Positions 7,621 to 14,411 of a DNA stretch of 17,635 nt are shown here, piece by piece. The DNA comes from an uncultured Eubacteriales bacterium (GTDB taxonomy: Bacteria > Bacillota_A > Clostridia > Peptostreptococcales > Anaerovoracaceae). How positions within the stretch are numbered: the stretch's first letter is position 1; each line of letters starts with the position of its first letter. The notes under the pieces were generated by a model. The model searched no databases and was not told where the DNA came from. It saw only the letters and a list, made by a program, of their open reading frames with translations. The stretch is from the NCBI GenBank assembly GCA_902790885.1, contig CADATR010000021.1, forward strand, positions 1 through 17,635, in the 5' to 3' direction. The translations under genes and the position numbers were made by a program.

Positions 7621-7729
7621 GCCATATATGTAATTAGAGATAAAGCAGACTGCGGACTATGAGAACAGGTAGTGTGCTGACAGATGCAGATTTAGCTGCA
7701 GATAATATGATAAAAAAGGCGGATAGAAC

Positions 7730-8476
7730 ATGATCACAGTAGTCGGAATGGGACCGGGAAAAGAAGCGATGATGACGGAAGAGGCTCTGGCGGCACTCGA
7801 CAGGGCGGACGTGATCATCGGGTATACGGTGTACCTTGAGCTGCTCGGGGACAGATTCGCGGGGAAGGAATATCTGTCGACGCCTATGAAGCAGGAGGTC
7901 GAGCGCTGCAGGATGTGCTTTGAGCAGGCGGCGATGGGCAAAGAGGTCGCCATGATATGCAGCGGAGACGCCGGAATATACGGGATGGCATCCCTCATGT
8001 TCGAGCTGGGCGAGGAATACGATGCTGAGCATCCGGGCGCGTCGATGCTGACGGATATATGTGTGATCCCGGGGATCACTGCGGCTTCGAGCGGAGCGGC
8101 AGTACTCGGAGCGCCGCTGAATCACGACTTCTGCGTGATCAGCCTGTCGGACCTTATGACTCCGTGGGAGCTCATCGAGAAGAGACTGAGGGCTGCAGCG
8201 GACGGGGATTTTGCGATAGCCATATACAATCCGTCGAGCCGCAAGAGGCACGACTATCTGCAGAAGGCATGCGACATCCTGATGGAGAAGGCCGATCCTG
8301 AGAGGGCATGCGGCTATGTCAGGAACATCGGGCGCGACGGGACAGAGTCGCACGTGTGCACTCTGGCAGAGCTGAGAGATACACAGGTCGACATGTTCAC
8401 GACTGTTTTCGTTGGTAACTCACAGAGCAGGATCATAGGAGACCGGCTCGTGACGCCTAGGGGATATAAGAAGTAA
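7730..8476 (+). CDS. cbiH: cobalt-factor III / precorrin-3B C17-methyltransferase CbiH
   Basis: CbiH (CobJ family) methylates C17 and drives ring contraction in the anaerobic route. The N-terminal VVGMGPGKEAMMTEEA, DVIIGYTVYLELL, the SAM-site motif ICSGDAGIYGMA (S78-Y84 core), VIPGITAASSGAAVLGAPLNHDFCVISLSDLMTPW and FAIAIYNPSSRKR are typical and in order. Its 248 residues fit the single-domain enzyme, without the C-terminal ferredoxin-like or nitrite reductase-like extensions found in some relatives. A GGCGG sits about nine bases before the ATG. The 109-base gap after cbiG holds no obvious gene; it contains a 5-bp inverted repeat (TGCAG, CTGCA) that I regard as insignificant. Confidence 0.95.
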   Translation: MITVVGMGPGKEAMMTEEALAALDRADVIIGYTVYLELLGDRFAGKEYLSTPMKQEVERCRMCFEQAAMGKEVAMICSGDAGIYGMASLMFELGEEYDAEHPGASMLTDICVIPGITAASSGAAVLGAPLNHDFCVISLSDLMTPWELIEKRLRAAADGDFAIAIYNPSSRKRHDYLQKACDILMEKADPERACGYVRNIGRDGTESHVCTLAELRDTQVDMFTTVFVGNSQSRIIGDRLVTPRGYKK

Positions 8477-8521
8477 GTGTGCCAGAAGGACTGTCTCCAT
8501 TGACACATCTGAGGTAAAGAT

Positions 8522-10570
8522 ATGAAACCTATTATTTTTTCCGGGACAACTGAAGGAAGGACGCTCTCTGAGAAGCTGACCGCATCCGGCATCGCGCACA
8601 TCGTGTGCGTGGCGACCGAGTACGGCGAGCTTGTCATGGAGCCGAGCAGGTATGCGGATGTGCGCAGGGGAAGGCTCACAGCGCTGCAGATGTATGACCT
8701 CATTAAGGATGAAGGCAGCATGGTTTTCGATGCCACTCATCCTTATGCTGCTGAGGTATCTCACAATATTCTGACGGCGTGCAAAGCGGCGGCCAGGGAG
8801 TACGTGCGGATACTGAGACCTGAGGATGCCGCCATGATGCCTGAGGACGCCGAGCTGCATGTTTTCGGGGATGCGGCGTCATGCGCGGAGGCTCTTAAGG
8901 AGACTGAGGGAAATATCCTGCTGACTACGGGCAGTAAGGAGCTAAGTATATATGCGGCTGATGAAGGTGTGAGGAGCAGGCTCTATGCGAGGGTTCTGCC
9001 GTCACATGAGAGCATCAGCCTGTGCGAGGCGGCCGGTTTAAGCGGCAAGCAGATAATAGCGATGCAGGGCCCGTTCATCAGGGAAACTGATGCGGCGCTC
9101 ATCCGCCAGTTCGATATCAAGGTGCTGGTGACCAAGGCGAGCGGCAGGGCCGGAGGAGCGCCTGACAAGATCAGGGCCGCAGCCGAGGCGGGCATCCCTG
9201 TATACCTTATAGGCAGACCGGCAGAGGAGACAGGCATCTCTGTTGCCAAGGCACTCAGACAGTATTTCGGCATAGGAAGAAGGCTGCGCCTTGATCTTGT
9301 CGGAACGGGCCCGGGAGACAGGGCGCTTCTGACCGGCGAGGCAGAGGAAGCCATCAGGAAGGCCGACATACTTTTCGGCGCCTCCCGTATGATAGAAGAC
9401 TACGACGGAAGGGAAACCTATCCATATTACAGAGCTGAGGACATCATCCCGGTCCTCGAAGAGAGGCGCCCTGAGAGAGCTGCCGTGCTCTTCTCGGGAG
9501 ATACCGGGTTCTACAGCGGAGCGGCTTTGCTCACACCTAAGATCGCAGACTGGGCGTACGAAGAAGACGTCGACTGCAGGGTCGCGGTGCACCCGGGCAT
9601 CTCGTCTTTTGCATACCTCGCGGCGAAGGCCGGCATCAGCTACCAGGATGCGGAGCTCATGAGCATCCACGGGAGCAGGGGCGACAGAAGTGCTGCTGCC
9701 GAACTGGCGCGCAAAGTGAGATACAGCGGCAAGACTTTTGTTTTGCTCTCCGGACCTGAAGACGTCAGACTGATGGGCAAAACGCTCGCAGGCGCGGGCC
9801 TTGGACATGTTGCGATAATCCTCGGGATGCAGCTTTCGTACCCTGAGGAGAAGGTCGGGCTCATAACCTGCGCTGACTGTGCTCAGATCACTGAGCCGGG
9901 ACTGTACATCGCAGCTGTCATCAACAGGGAGTGCGAGGCAAAACCGGCGGCACCTGTCATAGCTGACGATGAGATGATAAGAGCCAGAGTCCCGATGACC
10001 AAGGAGAGCGTAAGGCACCTCAGCGTCCTGAAGCTGGGGCTGACCGAGGGCTCGGTGGTATACGACATCGGAAGCGGCACGGGATCGGTGGCATGCGAGA
10101 TCGCACGGCTCGACCCGGCCGGCAAAGTATATGCGATAGAAATGAAGGATGAGGCCTGCGACCTCATACAGCAGAACGCGGACAACCTCGGACTTTGCAA
10201 CATAGAAGTGGTAAGGGGCACGGCTCCTAAAGCTATGAGAGGACTTGAGAGGGCGACACATGCCTTCATCGGCGGCAGCTCGGGCAACCTCAGAGAGATA
10301 CTCGCACAGCTCGGCAGCAGCTGCCCTGGGATAAAGGTGGTCATCAACGCTGTCAGTCTCGAGACGATGGCGGAGATAACCGGCGTCATCGCGGACATGG
10401 ATGTAAGCAACCTGACCGTAGAACAGGTGTCTGTCAGCAGGGCGAGAGAGCTCGGAAGCTATCACCTCCTGACAGCGGAGAATCCGGTGATGATCGCGGC
10501 TTTTGACCTCGTGGGAGCGTCTGCATGCGATGACGGAACGGACGCCGTTAAGGCAGGGAGCAGAGCATGA
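8522..10570 (+). CDS. cbiJ-cbiE-cbiT: trifunctional fusion: cobalt-precorrin-6A reductase (CbiJ) + C5-methyltransferase (CbiE) + C15-methyltransferase/decarboxylase (CbiT)
   Basis: This 682-residue protein joins three consecutive pathway enzymes. Residues 1 to about 253 are CbiJ, with FSGTTEGRTL (6-15), DATHPYAAEVSHN (70-82), TTGSKEL and MQGPFI, the reductase of cobalt-precorrin-6A. Residues about 255-475 are CbiE, with LDLVGTGPGDRALLT, ADILFGASRM, FSGDTGFYSGA and HPGISSFAYLA. Residues about 481-665 are CbiT, with ARVPMTKESVRHL and the SAM motif YDIGSGTGSVACEIA (514-528), then AFIGGSSGNLREIL. CbiE-CbiT fusions (CobL-like) are common; having CbiJ in front is much less usual in my experience. 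The product of CbiJ is the substrate of the methyltransferase domains, so channelling is a reasonable inference. A GAGG lies seven bases before the ATG. The tail after about 665 (GASACDDGTDAVKAGSRA) is low-complexity. Its TGA overlaps the cbiA ATG (ATGA). Confidence 0.95.
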   Translation: MKPIIFSGTTEGRTLSEKLTASGIAHIVCVATEYGELVMEPSRYADVRRGRLTALQMYDLIKDEGSMVFDATHPYAAEVSHNILTACKAAAREYVRILRPEDAAMMPEDAELHVFGDAASCAEALKETEGNILLTTGSKELSIYAADEGVRSRLYARVLPSHESISLCEAAGLSGKQIIAMQGPFIRETDAALIRQFDIKVLVTKASGRAGGAPDKIRAAAEAGIPVYLIGRPAEETGISVAKALRQYFGIGRRLRLDLVGTGPGDRALLTGEAEEAIRKADILFGASRMIEDYDGRETYPYYRAEDIIPVLEERRPERAAVLFSGDTGFYSGAALLTPKIADWAYEEDVDCRVAVHPGISSFAYLAAKAGISYQDAELMSIHGSRGDRSAAAELARKVRYSGKTFVLLSGPEDVRLMGKTLAGAGLGHVAIILGMQLSYPEEKVGLITCADCAQITEPGLYIAAVINRECEAKPAAPVIADDEMIRARVPMTKESVRHLSVLKLGLTEGSVVYDIGSGTGSVACEIARLDPAGKVYAIEMKDEACDLIQQNADNLGLCNIEVVRGTAPKAMRGLERATHAFIGGSSGNLREILAQLGSSCPGIKVVINAVSLETMAEITGVIADMDVSNLTVEQVSVSRARELGSYHLLTAENPVMIAAFDLVGASACDDGTDAVKAGSRA

Positions 10571-12078
10571 AGTACGGACGCATCATGATGACCGCGCCGA
10601 AAAGCGGCAGCGGCAAAACGATAATAACGTGCGGACTTCTCTCATTCCTGAAGGACAGAAGATATAATGTCCGCGCATACAAGTGCGGGCCCGACTACAT
10701 AGATCCGATGTTCCACAGGCGCGTCATAGGCGTGCCGGGAGGCAACCTCGACACTTTCTTCTCCGATGACGAAGCCATCCGCAGGCAGATCGCTGAGTCT
10801 GACTGCGACTGTGCTGTGATCGAAGGAGTGATGGGGATATACGACGGCATCACGGGCGCCGCGGGCAGAGGATCCTGCTACGATGTCGCAAGAGCAACAG
10901 GGACACCTGCAGTGCTCGTCATAGACGTCAAGGGCATGGGCGCTACCATGATCTCAGTCATCAAGGGCATCCTGGCAGACGATGAAGCCTGCCTCATCCG
11001 CGGCATAGTCCTGAACAGGATATCCGGAAGGTACTATGGCGAGATCAGTCCGCAGATAGAGAGCGCGCTTGAGAAGATATCTGCAGAGAGGAGCACGGAA
11101 GTCTGCCTGCTCGGCGGGATACCTGATGTGAAGGATATAAAGCTCGAGAGCAGACACCTCGGGCTCATGATGCCTGACGAGATAGATGACCTCGAGGAGC
11201 AGGTCACCGCAGCCAGGAACCTCATTGCAGAGAACATAGATACAGTGAAGCTGCTTGAGATAATGGCTCAGGCGGAAGACTTGAACGCGCCGGCCGGGAA
11301 GGCTGACGGCACGCACGCCGGAGCCGGATCAGCCGGGCAAAACGATGCTGAAGATACAGGAGCGCAGCTGACCCTGGCGGTCGCACGCGATGAGGCTTTC
11401 TGCTTCTACTACGAAGAGAACCTCAGGATGCTTGAGAAGTGCGGCATAAGGATAGAGGAGTTCTCGCCGGTGTACGACAGGCGGCTCCCTGAGGATGCTG
11501 ACGGGATACTGCTCGGCGGCGGATATCCGGAGCTGTACGCAGAGGACCTGAGTGACAACGAAAGCATGAAGGAGTCGATCCGCGAGGCGATCAAAGGCGG
11601 CATGCCTTGCCTGGCAGAGTGCGGCGGGTTCATGTATCTCCTTGAAGAGATGACTGCTGCAGACGGAAAGACGTATCCGATGTGCGGCGTGCTCGAAGGC
11701 AGTTCTCACAATACGGGAAAGCTCGGACGATTCGGATACATCACAGTCAGCGGGAAGAGCGATGCCGGCGACTGCGCGGGATCCCGCGGGGACGAAACCG
11801 GTTTTGCCCCTGAAGACTCGCTCCTGAGCGGCCTCAGCATAAAGGGACACGAATTCCACTACTACGACAGCGACAACAACGGGGAAGATGCTGTTGCCGT
11901 CAAGCCGGGAACAGGCAGGTCGTGGGAGTGCATGCATGCGGGCAGCACGATGCTTGCAGGCTATCCGCATCTGTATTATCCTTCATGTCCTGAGCTCATA
12001 GAGAGGCTGAAGGACAGGATGCTTGAGCACCAGAGAGCCTGCACAGGCGCTGATGCTACGGACAAGGCAGAAAGGTAG
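10567..12078 (+). CDS. cbiA: cobyrinic acid a,c-diamide synthase CbiA
   Basis: CbiA uses ATP and glutamine to amidate the a and c carboxylates of cobyrinic acid. The N-terminal ATPase domain has the P-loop APKSGSGKT (10-18), KCGPDYIDPMFH, GNLDTFF and VIEGVMGIYDG. The C-terminal class I glutaminase domain has GILLGGGYPELYA, the nucleophile in LAECGGFMYL (C352) and GHEFHYYDSD, where the conserved His lies. At 503 residues it is longer than usual (about 450-460). The excess is a linker between the domains at about 239-267 (APAGKADGTHAGAGSAG...), a loop at 399-413 (DAGDCAGSRGDETGF) and a tail at 490-503 (RACTGADATDKAER). The start overlaps the preceding stop by four bases. Confidence 0.95.
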   Translation: MKYGRIMMTAPKSGSGKTIITCGLLSFLKDRRYNVRAYKCGPDYIDPMFHRRVIGVPGGNLDTFFSDDEAIRRQIAESDCDCAVIEGVMGIYDGITGAAGRGSCYDVARATGTPAVLVIDVKGMGATMISVIKGILADDEACLIRGIVLNRISGRYYGEISPQIESALEKISAERSTEVCLLGGIPDVKDIKLESRHLGLMMPDEIDDLEEQVTAARNLIAENIDTVKLLEIMAQAEDLNAPAGKADGTHAGAGSAGQNDAEDTGAQLTLAVARDEAFCFYYEENLRMLEKCGIRIEEFSPVYDRRLPEDADGILLGGGYPELYAEDLSDNESMKESIREAIKGGMPCLAECGGFMYLLEEMTAADGKTYPMCGVLEGSSHNTGKLGRFGYITVSGKSDAGDCAGSRGDETGFAPEDSLLSGLSIKGHEFHYYDSDNNGEDAVAVKPGTGRSWECMHAGSTMLAGYPHLYYPSCPELIERLKDRMLEHQRACTGADATDKAER

Positions 12079-12087
12079 GACCGGATC

Positions 12088-12330
12088 ATGGAGAACTCGC
12101 ATAAATATTTCGAGAATAGAGACTGCAAATACTACCCATGCCACGAAGGCATTGATGAGATGAACTGTCTCTTCTGCTACTGCCCGTTGTACCATCTCGA
12201 GCACTGCCCGGGCAATCCCCGCTTTCACGAGAAGGAAGGCAGGACTATCAAAGTCTGCACGGACTGCACATTCCCGCACAGGGCGGAGAACTACGATAAG
12301 ATCATAGAACTTATCCGTGCATCCAGATAA
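12088..12330 (+). CDS. small Cys-rich putative metal-binding protein of the cobalamin cluster
   Basis: An 80-residue protein with eight Cys at 13, 18, 27, 30, 32, 40, 57 and 60, arranged CX4C, CX2CXC, then C and a late CX2C (VCTDCTFPH), plus several His. I recognise it as matching the small cysteine-rich domain family (Pfam PF04071 as I recall), a probable metal or iron-sulfur binding domain that recurs in anaerobic cobalamin clusters, sometimes fused to CobD. Function is not established here. AGGTAGGA ends seven bases before the ATG, and it follows cbiA by nine bases, so it is surely co-expressed with it. No signal peptide or membrane segment is visible, so it is cytoplasmic. Possible roles are cobalt or iron-sulfur handling, or a partner for CobD or CbiA; none is shown by the sequence. 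Confidence 0.85.
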   Translation: MENSHKYFENRDCKYYPCHEGIDEMNCLFCYCPLYHLEHCPGNPRFHEKEGRTIKVCTDCTFPHRAENYDKIIELIRASR

Positions 12331-12384
12331 AAGATAAAAACAGGGTCAGGACTAGAGTCTGGATTTCATACCCAATATTTAAGA

Positions 12385-12415
12385 GCGCCGGTACTTTAGA
12401 AAAAGCAACCGGTGC
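12385..12415 (+). promoter_or_regulatory. stem-loop in the hemB leader
   Basis: GCGCCGGT (12385-12392) can pair with ACCGGTGC (12408-12415) as an 8-bp stem with one G-U, around a 15-base A-rich loop, ending 19 bases before the hemB ATG. The 104-base gap holding it (12331-12434) is AT-richer than its surroundings and is the best place for an internal promoter, although I see no convincing -35/-10 pair. There is no T-run, so it is not a simple terminator; it could affect translation or mRNA stability of hemB. Confidence 0.4.
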
Positions 12416-12434
12416 GGAAAGAGAGAAAGTATTA

Positions 12435-13430
12435 ATGGAACTTATTTCAAGACCGAGAAGACTTCGCACAACTCCCGGACTCCGCAAGATGGTCAGAGAG
12501 ACCAGAGTCGATGCATCATCGCTGGTTTACCCGATGTTCGTTATGGACGGCACAGGCAAAACGGATGAGATCAAAGCTCTTCCGGGTCAGTACAGATATA
12601 CTGTAGATATGGTCGACGCCAAGATCGAAGAGATGCTCAGGGCGGGCGTAAACAGCATCATGCTGTTCGGCATTCCTGATCACAAGGACGAGATCGGCAG
12701 CCAGGCTTATGCAGAGGACGGCATCATCCAGAGAGCCGTCAGATACATCAAGGAGAAGTATCCTGAGATGTATGTCATCGCTGATGTATGCCTCTGCGAG
12801 TACACTTCGCACGGCCACTGCGGACTCATCTGCGAGTGCGGCGGGCACCACGACGTTGACAATGACAGCACACTCGAGCTTCTGAGCAAAACGGCAGTTT
12901 CGCAGGCTCTGGCAGGTGCCGACATGGTCGCTCCGTCAGATATGATGGACGGAAGAGTAGGAGCTATCAGAGAGGCGCTGGACGCTAACGGACTTACCAA
13001 CACTCCGATCATGTCCTACGCTGTAAAGTACGCTTCATCGTTCTACGGCCCGTTCAGAGAGGCTGCAGGTTCTGCGCCTTCGTTCGGCGACCGCAGGAGC
13101 TATCAGATGGACTACCACAACAGAAGAGAGGGCGTCAAGGAGGCTCTCCTCGATGTTGAGGAAGGCGCTGACATCATCATGGTCAAGCCGGCAACTGCTT
13201 ACCTCGATGTCATCAGAGAGGTATATGAGACTACCGATGTTCCTGTCGCTACATACAGCGTCAGCGGCGAATATGCTATGGTCAAAGCGGCTGCTGCCCA
13301 GGGCTGGATCGATGAGAAGTCGATCATGTGCGAGATGGCTGTTGCTGCGTTCAGAGCAGGCGCATCGATATATGAGACATACTATGCGAAGGAACTCGCG
13401 GAGTGCATCAAAGAAGGAAGAATAGGTTAG
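12435..13430 (+). CDS. hemB: delta-aminolevulinic acid dehydratase (porphobilinogen synthase)
   Basis: HemB condenses two 5-aminolevulinate molecules to porphobilinogen. The N-terminal RPRRLRTTPGLRKMVRET, FPVF-like YPMFV, LFGIPDHKDEIGS, the catalytic lysines in SYAVKYASSFYGPFR (K198) and IIMVKPATAYLDVI (K251), and VSGEYAM are diagnostic; 331 residues is normal. The metal loop is the zinc type: DVCLCEYTSHGHCG supplies Cys119, Cys121 and Cys129. It heads the tetrapyrrole part of the cluster, after a gap with a stem-loop. Only a purine-rich GGAAAGAGAG precedes the ATG, not a strong ribosome binding site. Codon choice looks somewhat less GC-rich than in the cbi genes upstream, as often happens for better expressed genes. 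Confidence 0.97.
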   Translation: MELISRPRRLRTTPGLRKMVRETRVDASSLVYPMFVMDGTGKTDEIKALPGQYRYTVDMVDAKIEEMLRAGVNSIMLFGIPDHKDEIGSQAYAEDGIIQRAVRYIKEKYPEMYVIADVCLCEYTSHGHCGLICECGGHHDVDNDSTLELLSKTAVSQALAGADMVAPSDMMDGRVGAIREALDANGLTNTPIMSYAVKYASSFYGPFREAAGSAPSFGDRRSYQMDYHNRREGVKEALLDVEEGADIIMVKPATAYLDVIREVYETTDVPVATYSVSGEYAMVKAAAAQGWIDEKSIMCEMAVAAFRAGASIYETYYAKELAECIKEGRIG

Positions 13431-13437
13431 TATTATA

Positions 13438-13449
13438 AGTGAATTCACT
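13438..13449. promoter_or_regulatory. perfect 12-bp palindrome between hemB and hemC
   Basis: AGTGAATTCACT is an exact palindrome set in an AT-rich gap of 45 bases. With no loop it is a poor hairpin and looks more like a half-site pair for a dimeric DNA-binding protein, but a 12-base palindrome may also occur by chance. Confidence 0.25.
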
Positions 13450-13475
13450 ATATAAAACTCTCTATTAAGGAAATA

Positions 13476-14372
13476 ATGGAACGTAACGGAAATAGAATAG
13501 TAATAGGTAGCAGGGCGAGCAGGCTGGCAGTCATCCAGTCGGAGCTTGTAATGAAGGAGATAGGCTCCGCCTTCCCGGAGGCGGAGCTGAGCCTCGTCAC
13601 CATGAAGACGACGGGCGATAAGATCCTGGATAAGACGCTGGACCAGATCGGCGGAAAAGGGCTGTTTGTCAAGGAGCTCGACGAGGCTCTGAGACGTGGC
13701 GAAGCGGATCTCACGGTGCACAGCCTGAAGGACCTCCCGATGGATGTGCCTGAGGATATCCCGCTGGCTGCTTTTTCGGTCAGGGAGGATCCGAGGGATG
13801 TGCTCATTCTGCCGGAGGGAAAGGCGGAGCTGGACATGTCTCTCCCGGTAGGGACTTCGAGCAAGAGGCGCGCGCTTCAGATCAAAGAGCTGTATCCGGG
13901 CGCGGAGACAGCGCCGGTCCGCGGAAATGTCGAGACAAGGCTCAGGAAGCTGGATGAAGGGCAGTATTCGGCGCTGGTCATGGCGGCTGCCGGGATCATC
14001 AGGCTCGGCCTTGAGCACAGGATCAGCAGGACTTTTGAGCCTGATGAGCTGGTGCCTGCATCATGCCAGGGCATAATGGGCATGCAGGCGAGAGCGGACG
14101 ACGGCTATCTTATGGATACGGTGCTGCCGGCGATAAACTGCAGGGAGTCGGAGCTCTCGGCAGCCGCGGAGAGAAGTTTTGTCAGAACCATCGGAGCAGA
14201 CTGCGGTTCGGCAGATACATCTTTTTCGTGGGTAGAAGACGGCAAAATGTATATAATAGGATTAAGATACGATGCCGAGCACGGCAGGATCATCCGCGAC
14301 AGGATCAGCGGTGATCCGGAGAACGCTGCAGAACTCGGGAGGGAGCTCGCAGAGCGCCTTCTCGCGAAATAA
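13476..14372 (+). CDS. hemC: hydroxymethylbilane synthase (porphobilinogen deaminase)
   Basis: HemC polymerises four porphobilinogens into hydroxymethylbilane. Family blocks are IVIGSRASRLAVIQSE, TTGDKILDKTLDQIGGKGLFVKELDEAL, the catalytic Asp in VHSLKDLPMD (D86), REDPRDVLI, VGTSSKRRALQIK, PVRGNVETRLRKLDEGQYSALVMAAAGIIRLGL and VPASCQGIMGMQAR. The cofactor-carrying Cys is kept at C243, but its loop reads ERSFVRTIGADCGSADTSF, whereas the usual form is GGC followed by a P-x-G turn; this is unusual though the key residue is present. AAGGA lies a few bases before the ATG. The product passes straight to the HemD domain encoded by the next gene. Confidence 0.96.
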   Translation: MERNGNRIVIGSRASRLAVIQSELVMKEIGSAFPEAELSLVTMKTTGDKILDKTLDQIGGKGLFVKELDEALRRGEADLTVHSLKDLPMDVPEDIPLAAFSVREDPRDVLILPEGKAELDMSLPVGTSSKRRALQIKELYPGAETAPVRGNVETRLRKLDEGQYSALVMAAAGIIRLGLEHRISRTFEPDELVPASCQGIMGMQARADDGYLMDTVLPAINCRESELSAAAERSFVRTIGADCGSADTSFSWVEDGKMYIIGLRYDAEHGRIIRDRISGDPENAAELGRELAERLLAK

Positions 14373-14411
14373 ACAAAAAAGAAAAGGGCAAAGGATACAT
14401 AAGTCTTACGC

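Noticed and set aside
7684..7700. Hairpin TGCAG-ATTTAG-CTGCA in the cbiG-cbiH gap
   Set aside because: A 5-bp stem of this kind is expected by chance in a window of this size and nothing else supports it.
9038..10465. A 475-codon open frame on the minus strand opposite cbiJ-E-T
   Set aside because: It lies wholly opposite a gene with clear motifs, its translation shows no recognisable domain, and long antisense frames are expected in GC-rich coding DNA. The same holds for the minus-strand frames at 641-1720, 1440-2306, 4737-5708 and 16548-17588.
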